A stretch of DNA of 64,000 nt. Source: Agathobaculum desmolans ATCC 43058 (GTDB taxonomy: Bacteria > Bacillota > Clostridia > Oscillospirales > Butyricicoccaceae). Of the stretch, positions 8,620 through 17,590 are shown in pieces (position 1 is the first letter of the stretch; each line of letters starts with the position of its first letter). Below the pieces are notes generated by a model. The model did not search any database. It was not told where the DNA came from and worked only from the letters and a program-made list of their open reading frames with translations. Location: positions 1 through 64,000 of the forward strand of contig NZ_JNJN01000006.1 of the NCBI RefSeq assembly GCF_000701665.1, given 5' to 3'. A program made the position numbers and the translations under genes.

Positions 8620-9125
8620 CGCAGCGCTCCTTCCAGCTCACGAAACACATGCGTCCGCTTCAGGGCAGCCAGCACCAATACCGAAATTGCAGCCCCCACC
8701 GCTGTCGAAACCAGGAAGGATGGCACAAAGGTAAACAGAGCCGCTGTGGCATTGTTCATCAAAACGGCTGCAATCGGATAGGAGGCCATGCCGCCCAAAA
8801 TTCCTGTTCCGAACACTTCGCCCACATAGGCAACAGACAGACGCGGCCACAGCTTATACAGCACCCCGCACAGCAGCGCGCCGATCATCGAACCGGGAAA
8901 TGCCAACAGGCTGCCCAGCCCCAGCAGATTACGGATCAGTGCCGCGGCAAATCCCATTCCAAACGCATAGCCCGGCCCCAGCATGACTGCTGCCAGCACA
9001 TTGACCATGTGTTGCACCGGCGAACACTTGGCGCCGAACATCGGAATGGAGAACAAACTGCCGACCACGGCAACCGCTACCAGCAGGCCAGCCAAGGTCA
9101 ATTTACGAATCGATTTACTTTTCAT
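8616..9125 (-). CDS. thiW: ThiW-family energy-coupling factor S component, probable thiazole importer
   Basis: A 169-residue membrane protein with about five or six helices. ThiW proteins are predicted substrate-binding S components of ECF transporters for the thiazole half of thiamine, and nearly always sit beside thiM under a TPP riboswitch, as here. No ECF A, A' or T module genes are in the window, so it must share a module encoded elsewhere. I set the start at ATG 9125 because AGGAGG lies nine bases ahead; the frame is open further upstream but would overlap thiD. Confidence 0.88.
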   Translation of the reverse strand: MKSKSIRKLTLAGLLVAVAVVGSLFSIPMFGAKCSPVQHMVNVLAAVMLGPGYAFGMGFAAALIRNLLGLGSLLAFPGSMIGALLCGVLYKLWPRLSVAYVGEVFGTGILGGMASYPIAAVLMNNATAALFTFVPSFLVSTAVGAAISVLVLAALKRTHVFRELEGALR

Positions 9126-9139
9126 CACATGATACCTCC

Positions 9140-9925
9140 TCAAAAATAGGTACGGCAAAAATGGTTCAGCGGCCCGCAGCCATGGCCAAGGCCGGGTGCA
9201 TGCACGATTGCTTCCGTAACATACGCTTTGGCGCGCTCAACCGCATCCGGCACTGTGTAACCCAATGCCAGATTGGATGCAATCGCCGAAGATAATGTGC
9301 AGCCGGTTCCGTGCGTGTTTTTTGTTGCAAGCTGCTTAATTTCAAACCGGCGGACATCGCTGCCGTCAAACAGAACATCCACCGCACCTGCCATGTTCTG
9401 TCCGCCCTTAACCAACACGTTTTTACAGCCCTTCTCCCAGATGCGGCGGGCAGCCTGCTCCATATCCTCCGGTGTGAAGATTTCCATACCGGCCAAATAC
9501 TGCGCTTCCGGAATATTGGGTGTCAGCAGCTCGGCATGCGGCAGCACGGTTTCGATCAATGCTCCCACCGAAGCCGGATCCATCAGCGCATCGCCGTTTT
9601 TGGCAAACATCACCGGATCGATCACCACATGCGGCGGACAATACTGTGCCAGCTTGCCGGATACGGCACGCATGCAGGCCGGCGAGGACAACATTCCGAT
9701 TTTGACCGCATCCGGCACAATATCTTCAAATACTGCATCGATCTGCTTTTCGATCATTTCCGGGCTGATATCCTGAATGTCGATCACACGCGCTGTATTT
9801 TCTGCCACAACCGAAACGATCACACTCATGCCGAACACGCCGTGCGCTGCCATGGTTTTCAGATCGGCCTGAATACCGGCGCCGCCGGAGCAGTCCGATC
9901 CCGCAATGGTTAAAACTTTTTTCAA
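9140..9925 (-). CDS. thiD: Hydroxymethylpyrimidine / phosphomethylpyrimidine kinase
   Basis: A 261-residue ribokinase-fold kinase that makes HMP-P and HMP-PP for thiamine synthesis. It begins VLTIAGSDCSGGAGIQADLKT, has the central VKIGML segment and the C-terminal anion hole NTHGTGCTLSSAIA with the catalytic Asp replaced by the usual GTGC Cys. The frame is open to TTG 9943, but the GGGAGG that would serve as ribosome binding site overlaps that part. The TTG at 9925 is ten bases after it and gives the normal M(K)KVLTIAG start. It is the first gene after the riboswitch. Confidence 0.92.
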   Translation of the reverse strand: MKKVLTIAGSDCSGGAGIQADLKTMAAHGVFGMSVIVSVVAENTARVIDIQDISPEMIEKQIDAVFEDIVPDAVKIGMLSSPACMRAVSGKLAQYCPPHVVIDPVMFAKNGDALMDPASVGALIETVLPHAELLTPNIPEAQYLAGMEIFTPEDMEQAARRIWEKGCKNVLVKGGQNMAGAVDVLFDGSDVRRFEIKQLATKNTHGTGCTLSSAIASNLALGYTVPDAVERAKAYVTEAIVHAPGLGHGCGPLNHFCRTYF

Positions 9926-9959
9926 TCTTATCATTCCTCCCAAGTTTTGCCAAAAGGAA

Positions 9960-9987
9960 AAGGGAACATCCGTGAGGATGTTCCCTT
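9960..9987 (-). terminator. Expression-platform terminator of the TPP riboswitch
   Basis: AAGGGAACATCC/GGATGTTCCCTT with a 4-base loop, followed on the minus strand by TTTTCCTTTT, about 50 bases after the aptamer and just before thiD. Premature termination when TPP is bound is the expected mechanism. Confidence 0.85.
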
Positions 9988-10039
9988 CTGTGCATCGTTT
10001 TCTGCACGGGCATTGACCCGTTCATGCACTTTGTCTGCA

Positions 10040-10116
10040 TCCCTACGTTGGCATTATCCAAATCAGGTAAGGTCGAGAATTTGCATTCTCCTCTCAGCCT
10101 CCTAACAGAAGCTCCC
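10040..10116 (-). ncRNA. TPP riboswitch (THI element) aptamer
   Basis: On the minus strand the leader reads GGGAGCTTCTGTTAGG, then AGGCTGAGAGGAG, then ACCTGATTTGGATAATGCC and AACGTAGGGA. The CTGAGA and ACCTGATNTGGATAATGCCAACGTAGGGA blocks are the conserved core of the TPP aptamer. It controls all seven salvage genes downstream. Confidence 0.97.
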
Positions 10117-10127
10117 TTGCGTGTATA

Positions 10128-10156
10128 AGCGTATCATTGAACGGGAAATTTGTCAA
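10128..10156 (-). promoter_or_regulatory. Promoter of the thiamine salvage operon
   Basis: Minus-strand TTGACA (10156-10151), 17-base spacer, TACGCT (10133-10128). The -35 is perfect, the -10 weak. It lies just ahead of the riboswitch aptamer. Confidence 0.6.
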
Positions 10157-10244
10157 GATTGTTTTCCCGCACTCCTGTAAAATCATTTTTCTGTTTTGGC
10201 TTCGGATACGCGGACATTCCCCCGGAAATTCCTGTGTTTCACAC

Positions 10245-10685
10245 CTATTCTTCCAATAAAAGCTGCCGCGCCGCAGCATACCGCACCTGTAGTGAGTTCA
10301 TTTTTTCCACATCCTGTTCTGCACAGCCGTCCAGACGGGTTTGATCCGCATTATGCTCTATATCCGCCAGTTTTACCCGCCGTGCAACCGGATCGCACCG
10401 GAGTATCCGAATATACGTCAGATACGGCGTATTGGGATCATGTGTCAGCAGTCTGAGCGGCCTAAGCACCGCCTCCGGGAACGCCCGTGAAAGCACTTCG
10501 AGCATTACACCAGTATCCTCCGCCACATCATGCAACAACGCAACACATGCAGAAACCTCATCCTCCATCTGTTCCGCCAAATGAATCGGATGGAAAATAT
10601 AAGGCACGCCCGCCCGATCCAACTGCCCGCTATGGGCATGGTATGCAATACACATTGCTTTTCTTGTCAATGCCGTATAGACCAT
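10245..10685 (-). CDS. Small HD-domain phosphohydrolase resembling the RelA/SpoT hydrolase domain
   Basis: A 146-residue soluble protein with the HD arrangement of RelA/SpoT hydrolases: HAHSGQ (about 16-21), FHPIH (about 31-35), LLHDVAEDT (about 51-59) and VKLADIEHNAD near residue 105, the last matching the VKLADRLHN block of alarmone hydrolases. There is no synthetase or regulatory domain, so it may be a MESH1-like small alarmone hydrolase or another nucleotide phosphohydrolase. AAAGGAGA precedes the ATG. It is monocistronic. Confidence 0.75.
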   Translation of the reverse strand: MVYTALTRKAMCIAYHAHSGQLDRAGVPYIFHPIHLAEQMEDEVSACVALLHDVAEDTGVMLEVLSRAFPEAVLRPLRLLTHDPNTPYLTYIRILRCDPVARRVKLADIEHNADQTRLDGCAEQDVEKMNSLQVRYAAARQLLLEE

Positions 10686-10746
10686 TCTGCTCTCCTTTCC
10701 CGTTTTATTTTTTCATACCGGCTGCATATTTCTCACTGTCAACCGC

Positions 10747-10795
10747 AAAAAACGCAGCATCTGCGGCATTCTTACACCGCAGCGCTGCGTTTTGC
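10747..10795 (-). terminator. Terminator after the MscS gene
   Basis: AAAACGCAGC and GCTGCGTTTT form the outer stem, with TGCGG/CCGCA nested inside. It lies between the mechanosensitive channel stop and the HD-domain gene and can work in both directions. Confidence 0.7.
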
Positions 10796-10797
10796 AC

Positions 10798-11664
10798 TTA
10801 TTTTTGAAGAACTGTCACATGCGGATACGCAATTTCTACACCGGCCCGTTCATACACCTGCAAGATTTCCTCCTGCACCGCGCATTTCAAGCTGAATGCT
10901 GTTGCGTTATCTCTGGCCCACAGCGATGCACGCAGTGTGACCGCGCTGTCGGCCAGCGCCAGCACAACAACCTGTACTTCCGGCACACCCTCCGCCTTCT
11001 GATCGGGTGTGCGCACATCCAGATAATCCGGCTGCGCCGCCACAGTCTCCGCCAGCAGCTGCTTGGCAAGCTGTACGTTGGATTCGTAGGTCACGCCAAC
11101 CTCCAGAAAAACGCAGACACGACTATCCGCATAGTCTGCATTTTCCACGATGGCACTGTTCATCACGCTGTTCGGTACGATCACACGCTTATTTTCATAG
11201 GTGCGGATCGCGGTATGCCGCAGCGTGATCTCTTCAATCACACCGGAGATATTCGTATCCACACAGCGCACCACATCACCGATGACAAACGGCTTAAAGG
11301 CAAGAATCACCAAACCGCTGACCACGCTGCCCAGTGCCTCCTGCGCAGCCAAACCACCGATCACTGCCAGAATACCGCCGGCTGCGAGCACCTTATTTAC
11401 ACCCGCACTCAAAGCCGGAATATTGGAAACGATCACGGCAAAGCCTGCAAAATACACCGCAGCCACCGCAACATAGCGAAAAAATGCCAAAATCGTTGCA
11501 CTGCCGCTGTTTACTTTTTTCTGCCGTTCGATCAGCCGGCACATCAGCCGGTTAACCAGCCGGGAGGCGATCAGCGTCACCGCCACGGACGCAGCCACAA
11601 ACAGCGCACCGAGCGCCAACTCAGGCAGCCGGTTTTGTACAAAATTCTCCATCCACGCTGTCAT
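10798..11664 (-). CDS. MscS-family small-conductance mechanosensitive channel
   Basis: A 288-residue channel that would release solutes under osmotic downshock. Three N-terminal helices (about 15-38, 55-80, 90-120) end in the glycine/alanine-rich pore helix AAGGILAVIGGLAAQEALGS, followed by the MscS beta domain with FKPFVIGDVVRC and the I.EITLRHTAIRTYENKRVIVPN block, then the C-terminal cage domain. GGGGAGG lies seven bases before the ATG. Confidence 0.92.
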   Translation of the reverse strand: MTAWMENFVQNRLPELALGALFVAASVAVTLIASRLVNRLMCRLIERQKKVNSGSATILAFFRYVAVAAVYFAGFAVIVSNIPALSAGVNKVLAAGGILAVIGGLAAQEALGSVVSGLVILAFKPFVIGDVVRCVDTNISGVIEEITLRHTAIRTYENKRVIVPNSVMNSAIVENADYADSRVCVFLEVGVTYESNVQLAKQLLAETVAAQPDYLDVRTPDQKAEGVPEVQVVVLALADSAVTLRASLWARDNATAFSLKCAVQEEILQVYERAGVEIAYPHVTVLQK

Positions 11665-11709
11665 TACACTACCTCCCCGGCACGCAGCTGCACTACCGTG
11701 CGCTTACAA

Positions 11710-13149
11710 TCAGTACGCAATGCCCCAAACGACCATTTTGTTCGCAGGCTTGCCGCATACCGGGCAAACATCCGCAATATGCTCCTGCTCAAACGGCATA
11801 CAGCGGGACGGCATACCGGTCTCTTCCTTGATCTTCTCCTCGCAGGCGCGGTCGCCGCACCACATGGACTTGATAAAACCGATGTGATCCTTAAGGATCT
11901 CCTTCATCTCATCCAGCGATTTGGCGGTATAGGTGTGCTCCTCGCGGTTGCGGAGCGCCTTTTCAAACAACGCCTTCTGAATATCCTCCAGCAGCGCCGG
12001 AATGGTTGCCGCCAGATCCTCGAACTTGCAGACCGTCTTTTCGCGGGTATCACGGCGGACAAGCACGCACTGACCGTTTTCGATATCGCGCGGGCCGACC
12101 TCCAGACGGAGCGGCACGCCCTTCATCTCATACTCGGCAAACTTCCAGCCGGGCGAATTGTCCGAAACATCGATCTTGGCACGGATACCGGCTGCCTTGA
12201 CGGTTTCCAGCAGCTCCTGCGCCTTTTCGGTAACGCCGGCCTTATGCGCCGCCACCGGAATGACCACCAACTGGGTCGGCGCGATGCGCGGCGGCAGCAC
12301 CAGACCCTCATTATCGCCGTGGGTCATGATGATCGCGCCGATCAGACGGGTGGAGACACCCCACGAGGTCTGCTCCATATATTGCAGCGTGTTGTTCTTA
12401 TCCGTATACTGCATATCGAACGCCTTGGCAAAGCCGTTGCCGAAATAATGGCTCGTGCCGGACTGCAGCGCCTTGCCGTCGTGCATCATCGCCTCGATGG
12501 TATACGTCTTTTCCGCGCCCGCAAAGCGTTCCTTCTCGGTTTTTTCACCCTTGAGCACAGGGATCGCCAGATACTCCTCGCAGAAGGTAGCATACACATT
12601 CAGCATGCGCAGCGTTTCCTCCATCGCCTCTTCCGCGGTCGCGTGTACGGTGTGACCCTCCTGCCACCAGAACTCACGGCTGCGCAGGAAAGGACGGGTG
12701 GTCTTTTCCCAGCGGACGACCGAGCACCACTGGTTATACAGCTTGGGCAGGTCGCGCCACGAGCGGACGGTTTTTGCGTAATGCTCGCAGAACAGCGTTT
12801 CCGAGGTCGGGCGCACGCACAGGCGTTCCTCCAGCTTTTCCGAACCGCCGTGCGTTACCCACGCAACCTCAGGCGCAAAGCCCTCCACATGATCCTTTTC
12901 CTTTTGCAGCAGGCTTTCCGGAATGAAGATCGGCATCGCGACATTCTCGTGTCCGGTTGCCTTGAACATGCCGTCCAGCGTGTGCTGAATATTTTCCCAA
13001 ATCGCCTGCGCGTAAGGACGCATGATCACACAGCCCTTGACCGAGGAATAGTCGATCATCTCTGCCTTTTTGACGATATCGGTATACCACTGGGCAAAAT
13101 CCACATCCATGGATGTGATCTCACTCACCAGTTTTTTCTTATCTGCCAT
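11710..13149 (-). CDS. proS: Prolyl-tRNA synthetase (eukaryote/archaeal-like short form)
   Basis: A 479-residue class II synthetase that charges tRNA-Pro. Motif 2 is seen in the [11 protein letters not shown] segment and motif 3 near [18 protein letters not shown]. It lacks the inserted editing domain of the ~570-residue bacterial form and has the extra C-terminal zinc-binding-like extension ending in [18 protein letters not shown], as in the ProS type 3 group. AAGGTGA precedes the ATG at 13149. I see no T-box in the 120-base gap upstream. Confidence 0.95.
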   Translation of the reverse strand: MADKKKLVSEITSMDVDFAQWYTDIVKKAEMIDYSSVKGCVIMRPYAQAIWENIQHTLDGMFKATGHENVAMPIFIPESLLQKEKDHVEGFAPEVAWVTHGGSEKLEERLCVRPTSETLFCEHYAKTVRSWRDLPKLYNQWCSVVRWEKTTRPFLRSREFWWQEGHTVHATAEEAMEETLRMLNVYATFCEEYLAIPVLKGEKTEKERFAGAEKTYTIEAMMHDGKALQSGTSHYFGNGFAKAFDMQYTDKNNTLQYMEQTSWGVSTRLIGAIIMTHGDNEGLVLPPRIAPTQLVVIPVAAHKAGVTEKAQELLETVKAAGIRAKIDVSDNSPGWKFAEYEMKGVPLRLEVGPRDIENGQCVLVRRDTREKTVCKFEDLAATIPALLEDIQKALFEKALRNREEHTYTAKSLDEMKEILKDHIGFIKSMWCGDRACEEKIKEETGMPSRCMPFEQEHIADVCPVCGKPANKMVVWGIAY

Positions 13150-13269
13150 GCGTATTTCACCTTTTCCTTGTCTGTTTCATAAAATAAGGTATCTGCTTCA
13201 TTTCCGGCAGCCCTGCGCCGCATTCCGCCGGAATGGGGCTGCCAACAAACGATATGCGAGGGTTGCTTC

Positions 13270-13563
13270 ATGAATTTTTCTCATGCTTTCTATGTCAAAC
13301 CGGCTGCACGCGAGCTGGTCGATGCGGCATCCATTCTTGCGCCGGATCAGCGTCCCGCGCTGACAGGCACCGTACTGGATGCCGCCGAGCGTCCTGTCGA
13401 GGCGGCGCTTGTCACCTTTTACCTTGCCGATGCGCCCACGAAGCCGGTCGGCGCCGTCTATACGGATGAACTCGGCCGGTTTGCTTTTGGCCCGCTCGAG
13501 GCAGGGCAGCTGTATCACGTCACCGTGTTCAAAGCCTCTGACGAGATCCGTCCCCTGCCATAG
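13270..13563 (+). CDS. Small carboxypeptidase-regulatory-like (Ig-fold) protein
   Basis: A 97-residue protein with no signal peptide. Residues about 30-90 (LTGTVLDAAERPVEAALVTFYL to FGPLEAGQLYHVTVFK) match the pattern of transthyretin/carboxypeptidase-regulatory-like beta sandwiches: an opening G.V.D..G.P...A.V strand pair, then T.ELGRF.F..L..G.Y.V. It sits between proS and thrS on the opposite strand with its own GAGG ribosome binding site. Function unknown; such domains usually bind or space rather than catalyse. Confidence 0.6.
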   Translation: MNFSHAFYVKPAARELVDAASILAPDQRPALTGTVLDAAERPVEAALVTFYLADAPTKPVGAVYTDELGRFAFGPLEAGQLYHVTVFKASDEIRPLP

Positions 13564-13584
13564 CGGCACACAGAAAGAAAACGC

Positions 13585-15339
13585 TTACTTGAGCTTTTTC
13601 TCCACCTCATAGGTCAGCTTTTCGATAAACTCAGAAAGCTCCATCTGCGTGGTTTCGCCGGTCTTGCGTTCGCGTACGGAGATGATACCCTTTTCCTCAT
13701 CCTTGTCGCCAATGACAATCATATACGGCACCTTATGCACCTGTGCTTCACGGATCTTGTAGCCGATTTTTTCGTTGCGGTCGTCCATGGAAACGCGGAA
13801 GCCCGCCGCCGTCAGCTGATCCATCACTTCCTGTGAACACGGCACGTTGCGGTCGGTCATCGGCATCACGCGCACCTGCTCGGGCGCCAACCAAGTCGGA
13901 AACGCGCCGGCAAAATGCTCGGTGATAACGCCGATAAAGCGTTCAATCGAGCCAAGCACCACGCGGTGGATCATGACCGGACGATGCTTCTCACCGTCCG
14001 CGCCGATATACTCCAGCTCAAACCGCTCGGGCAGCTGGGAATCCAGCTGAATAGTGCCGCACTGCCAAGTACGGCCGAGCGAATCCGCCAGATGGAAGTC
14101 CAGCTTGGGTCCATAGAATGCGCCGTCGCCCTCGTTGATGACATAGCTCTTGCCCAGCTCAGTGATTGCTTCCTTCAGGATATCCTGATTATGCTCCCAC
14201 TGCTCCACCGTGCCGATATGATCCTCCGGCATGGTGGAAAGCTCGATCTCATAGGTCAGGCCGAATACCGAATAGACCTCGTCAAACAGCTTGACCACAT
14301 TCTTGATCTCGTCCTTCATCTGCTCGGGCGTCATAAAAATATGCGCGTCATCCTGCGTAAAGCAGCGCACACGGAACAGGCCGTGCAGCGCACCGGACAG
14401 CTCATGCCGGTGTACCAGACCCAGCTCGCCTACCCGCAGCGGCAGCTCACGGTAGGAGTGCGGCTGCGATTTGTAAACCAGCATACCGCCCGGGCAGTTC
14501 ATCGGCTTGATGGCAAAATCCTCTTCGTCGATGACCGTGGTATACATATTGTTCTTATAATGATCCCAGTGACCCGAGCGCTCCCACAGCTTGCGGCTCA
14601 AAATCGCCGGGGTGGATACCTCCACATAGCCATAGCGCTTGTGTACCTCGCGCCAGTAATCAACGAGGGTGTTCTTCAGCACCATGCCGTTCGGCAGGAA
14701 GAACGGGAAGCCCGGGCCTTCCTCGGTCAGCATAAACAGACCCAGCTCCTTGCCAAGGCGGCGGTGATCGCGCTTCTTGGCCTCCTCCAGCATTTGCAGA
14801 TACGCGTCCAGCTCATCCTTCTTCGGGAAGGCCGTGCCGTAAATGCGCTGCAGCATTTTGTTCTTAGAATCGCCGCGCCAGTACGCGCCCGTCACATTCT
14901 GCAGCTTGATGCCGTTGCCTTTTACGCGGCCGGTCGAATCCAGATGCGGTCCGGCGCACAGGTCGGTAAAATCGCCCTGCTTGTAGAACGAAATCGTTGC
15001 ATCCTCGGGCAGGTCGTTGATGAGCTCCACCTTGTACGGCTCATCGCGCTCCTCCATGAACTTGATCGCTTCTGCACGCGGCAGCTCAAACCGCTCAAGC
15101 CCCAGTTTTTCCTTGCAGATCTTCTTCATCTCAGCTTCGAGCGCGTCCAGATGCTCCTGCGTGAAAGAGAACGGCGCGTCAAAATCATAGTAAAACCCAT
15201 TCTCAATGGCAGGGCCGATGGCGAGCTTTACCTCGGGGTACAGGCGCTTGACCGCCTGCGCCAGAATATGGGATACCGTGTGGCGGTAGGTATCGCGATA
15301 TTCCGGATTTTCAAACGTATACTTGTTTTCTTCGGACAT
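13585..15339 (-). CDS. thrS: Threonyl-tRNA synthetase lacking the TGS domain
   Basis: A 584-residue class II synthetase. Residues about 15-200 are the N2 editing domain (HTVSHILAQAV and the CAGPH block), followed by the catalytic core with NCPGGMLVYKS, the RHELSGALHGLFRVRCFTQDD motif 2 region, HRVVLGSIERFIGV motif 3, and the anticodon-binding domain. The usual N-terminal TGS domain of about 60 residues is absent, and the ATG at 15339 with AGGAGG directly upstream leaves no room for it. Expression is controlled by the T-box leader. Confidence 0.96.
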   Translation of the reverse strand: MSEENKYTFENPEYRDTYRHTVSHILAQAVKRLYPEVKLAIGPAIENGFYYDFDAPFSFTQEHLDALEAEMKKICKEKLGLERFELPRAEAIKFMEERDEPYKVELINDLPEDATISFYKQGDFTDLCAGPHLDSTGRVKGNGIKLQNVTGAYWRGDSKNKMLQRIYGTAFPKKDELDAYLQMLEEAKKRDHRRLGKELGLFMLTEEGPGFPFFLPNGMVLKNTLVDYWREVHKRYGYVEVSTPAILSRKLWERSGHWDHYKNNMYTTVIDEEDFAIKPMNCPGGMLVYKSQPHSYRELPLRVGELGLVHRHELSGALHGLFRVRCFTQDDAHIFMTPEQMKDEIKNVVKLFDEVYSVFGLTYEIELSTMPEDHIGTVEQWEHNQDILKEAITELGKSYVINEGDGAFYGPKLDFHLADSLGRTWQCGTIQLDSQLPERFELEYIGADGEKHRPVMIHRVVLGSIERFIGVITEHFAGAFPTWLAPEQVRVMPMTDRNVPCSQEVMDQLTAAGFRVSMDDRNEKIGYKIREAQVHKVPYMIVIGDKDEEKGIISVRERKTGETTQMELSEFIEKLTYEVEKKLK

Positions 15340-15376
15340 GGTAGTTCCTCCTTAAACTTTACGGGGCAAAAGAAAA

Positions 15377-15411
15377 ACTCTCACCCCTAACGATGTGTCA
15401 GGGGTGAGAGT
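15377..15411 (-). terminator. T-box terminator before thrS
   Basis: ACTCTCACCCCT pairs with AGGGGTGAGAGT and is followed on the minus strand by TTTTTCTTTT. It is the terminator half of the T-box switch. Confidence 0.9.
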
Positions 15412-15645
15412 ATAGATCCCACGGTTCCACCCTGCTTGCCCTCCGCCCCTTTCAGGTGCGGAAAGCCGCTCGGAAGCCCGTAACGTGGACAAGACGGCAC
15501 GGCATACTGCATGGTTCCGCCGTGCGGCTCGGGAATCGGTTCTGCCCTCCCCGCGTCTGCGAACGCTTTCAGCCGCGGCGTTCACTCTCTCCAAAACGCT
15601 TTCCGGGTACTGACAGGGTTTCCGTCATCGCTTTTTTGTTATGAA
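15377..15645 (-). ncRNA. T-box leader controlling thrS
   Basis: The minus-strand leader contains the T-box sequence AGGGTGGAACCGTGGG (about 15418-15433), which pairs with the uncharged tRNA acceptor end, an upstream long stem region with AACCCTGTCAGTACC, and the terminator described separately. T-boxes ahead of aminoacyl-tRNA synthetases sense their own tRNA; the adjacent gene makes tRNA-Thr the expected ligand. An ACC triplet occurs in the predicted stem I, but I could not fold the leader to prove it is the specifier. Confidence 0.9.
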
Positions 15646-15698
15646 TGTTCCTATTTTATACCCAAAACACCGCTTTGTCAAGCGTCCCGCCGTTATTC

Positions 15699-17417
15699 TT
15701 ACGCAGCCTTCTCATACCGGCCGACAAACAGAAGCTCCCCTGCCGCGTTATCCCGAATGGCAAAGTAGAACGGTTCGTCCGCAGTAAATTCGCGCACCAG
15801 CGCGGGGCGCTCGGGCATCGCCGAACCGCCGACGTCCATCGCGGCGGTCACAGCGGCCGCTTCCGTCCCTTTTTCGTCCACAGCGATGTAGGTCTTGTGC
15901 AGCACCGTGTCCAGAAAATGCTGTTTGTCCGGCAGCCCCGTGGGGTCCAGCATCGCGGTCAGGTCTGCCTGCTCCGCATCATATGCCGTTTGAACGCCGA
16001 GCGCCCGCAGCGCGTCATCCAGCGCCGCGCCGTACTCCACCTTAAACTTGGGCACGGCCACCCGAATCTCCCCGCTGCCCTTGGAAAAGTCCGCGCTGTC
16101 CAGAAAATGCTGCACGTCCAGCCCCTTGTCTGCCTTGATGATGTACATGCTGAAATCCGCATCGCGGAAAAATTCCCAGTTGTCGCCCTCCGCATTGTCC
16201 ACTGCATACTTGCGGTAATCCATTTTCAGCGCCTGCGCGCCGGGCGTCGCATAATAGCCGAAAGAATCGGTCTGGTGCATCATATCAACCTTGGACTTTG
16301 TACCGTCCGCATTGGTGAACTCCGCCTTTTCCGTCCGCTGGGCGGGGAACTCATTTTCCCATGCCGCCTTGAAATACACGGCATTGACCAGCGCCGTTAC
16401 AAATTTGCGGTCATCCTCGGTCAAAACAGACGGGATCTTGCCGTGCGTCTTTTCGTTTACCCATGCGTTGACCCGCTCAACCGCATCCCGGTTGGTGACC
16501 TCCTCCGCCGTAGCGCGGTAATTCTCCTCCATTTTGTGCGCAAACCCCGGCAGGAATTCGCCTCGTCCGTCAAACCAGCTCTGGTTGAGCCACAGGGAAT
16601 TTGCCGTTTCCAGCGACATGATGCGCGCATAGCTATCGTAGGTACGCAGCAAGTCGCGCGTTTGGGCGTTAAACGCCGCCAGGTCGGCAATATCCAGCGC
16701 TTCCAGCAGCTCGCGCTGCGTTTCGCCCTTTGCGCCGTTCGCCAGCATCGCCAGACACATCCGGATCGAATACGGGGAAACCGCCCAGTTGTCCTTTGTT
16801 TCCAGTTTGCGCACCAGATCGTCGGCAAATGCCGGTTGTTCCGGCGCAGTGATCGCACTGGCCTGCACAGCGTTTGCCGCTGCGATCCACTGCGCAGCCT
16901 CTGCACCGGATACCAGCCCCTCCGGCCGGAAATCCGGCGCATAGCCCGTATCGATCACGCGATACAGCCAGCATTTCATCACGCCGTCCCGCGCCCATGC
17001 GGCAACGTTGTCCATTTGGGGTGCGCCCGTTCCGCAGCCGTCGGGCAGCTCGGTGTAGCGGTAATCCAGATACCGTCCCAGAAAAGCCGCCGCTTCCTGC
17101 CGGGTGATGGGGTCGTCCAGCCGCAGCGTGGCCTTATCCCCCGCGCCGCTGCCATTGAGGATCCACTTGGCAAATGTCCACTTTACTGCCGCCGACGCAG
17201 TTTCTCCGTCTGCAAAATACTCCTCCATCGGGATCCATGTATCCTGCGTCAGATCTTCCTCTGCACAAAGCGCCAGATGTTCCAAAAATGCGCCGCGCGT
17301 CATGGTTTTCGGAAAATCCTCTGCCGCAGGATAGCCGCAGGGCGCCTGTGCCGCCCCTGCGTGCACCGGCAGCATCATGCCTGCCGCCAACATCCACGCC
17401 AACCACTTTTTCTTCAT
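15699..17417 (-). CDS. Secreted serpin with N-terminal SLH-like repeats
   Basis: A 572-residue exported protein: signal peptide (about 1-22), three S-layer-homology-like segments (about 35-165, with DDPITRQEAAAFLGRYL and DNVAAWARDGVMKCWL), then a serpin domain (about 195-572) with NWAVSPYSIRMCLAMLANGAKG, NAVYFKAAWENEF and the C-terminal DEPFYFAIRDN. The hinge of the reactive-centre loop, EKGTEAAAVTAA (from residue 515), has the small residues typical of inhibitory serpins, so a cell-surface suicide inhibitor of serine proteases is likely. The bait (P1) residue cannot be read with confidence. GGAGG precedes the ATG. Confidence 0.85.
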   Translation of the reverse strand: MKKKWLAWMLAAGMMLPVHAGAAQAPCGYPAAEDFPKTMTRGAFLEHLALCAEEDLTQDTWIPMEEYFADGETASAAVKWTFAKWILNGSGAGDKATLRLDDPITRQEAAAFLGRYLDYRYTELPDGCGTGAPQMDNVAAWARDGVMKCWLYRVIDTGYAPDFRPEGLVSGAEAAQWIAAANAVQASAITAPEQPAFADDLVRKLETKDNWAVSPYSIRMCLAMLANGAKGETQRELLEALDIADLAAFNAQTRDLLRTYDSYARIMSLETANSLWLNQSWFDGRGEFLPGFAHKMEENYRATAEEVTNRDAVERVNAWVNEKTHGKIPSVLTEDDRKFVTALVNAVYFKAAWENEFPAQRTEKAEFTNADGTKSKVDMMHQTDSFGYYATPGAQALKMDYRKYAVDNAEGDNWEFFRDADFSMYIIKADKGLDVQHFLDSADFSKGSGEIRVAVPKFKVEYGAALDDALRALGVQTAYDAEQADLTAMLDPTGLPDKQHFLDTVLHKTYIAVDEKGTEAAAVTAAMDVGGSAMPERPALVREFTADEPFYFAIRDNAAGELLFVGRYEKAA

Positions 17418-17493
17418 TCGGTATCCCTCCCATACTGTGATTTACTTGATTAGACGAAGGCCGCGCCGCAAAGTTCCCGAAAATGCAAAAATC

Positions 17494-17517
17494 CCCTGTG
17501 TTTTCATCAACACAGGG
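17494..17517 (-). terminator. Terminator after the YcxB-like gene
   Basis: CCCTGTG/CACAGGG stem followed on the minus strand by GATTTTTGC, in the gap before the serpin gene. Confidence 0.65.
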
Positions 17518-17590
17518 AACTTGCTTTTGTCACAAAAAAACGCTATGGGAAGGCTGTCTGCCAGTCTCACGCTTTGCAGGGTGTATTCTC

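Noticed and set aside
10792-13182. A 796-codon open frame on the plus strand across mscS and proS
   Set aside because: It is antisense to two certain genes, rich in His/Arg/Gln as expected from a shadow frame, and has no ribosome binding site or recognisable domain.
13150-13269. T-box ahead of proS
   Set aside because: No T-box sequence or terminator pair is present in the 120-base gap.
15645-17453. A 602-codon plus-strand frame opposite the serpin gene
   Set aside because: Shadow of the serpin coding sequence; composition is biased and no motif is seen.
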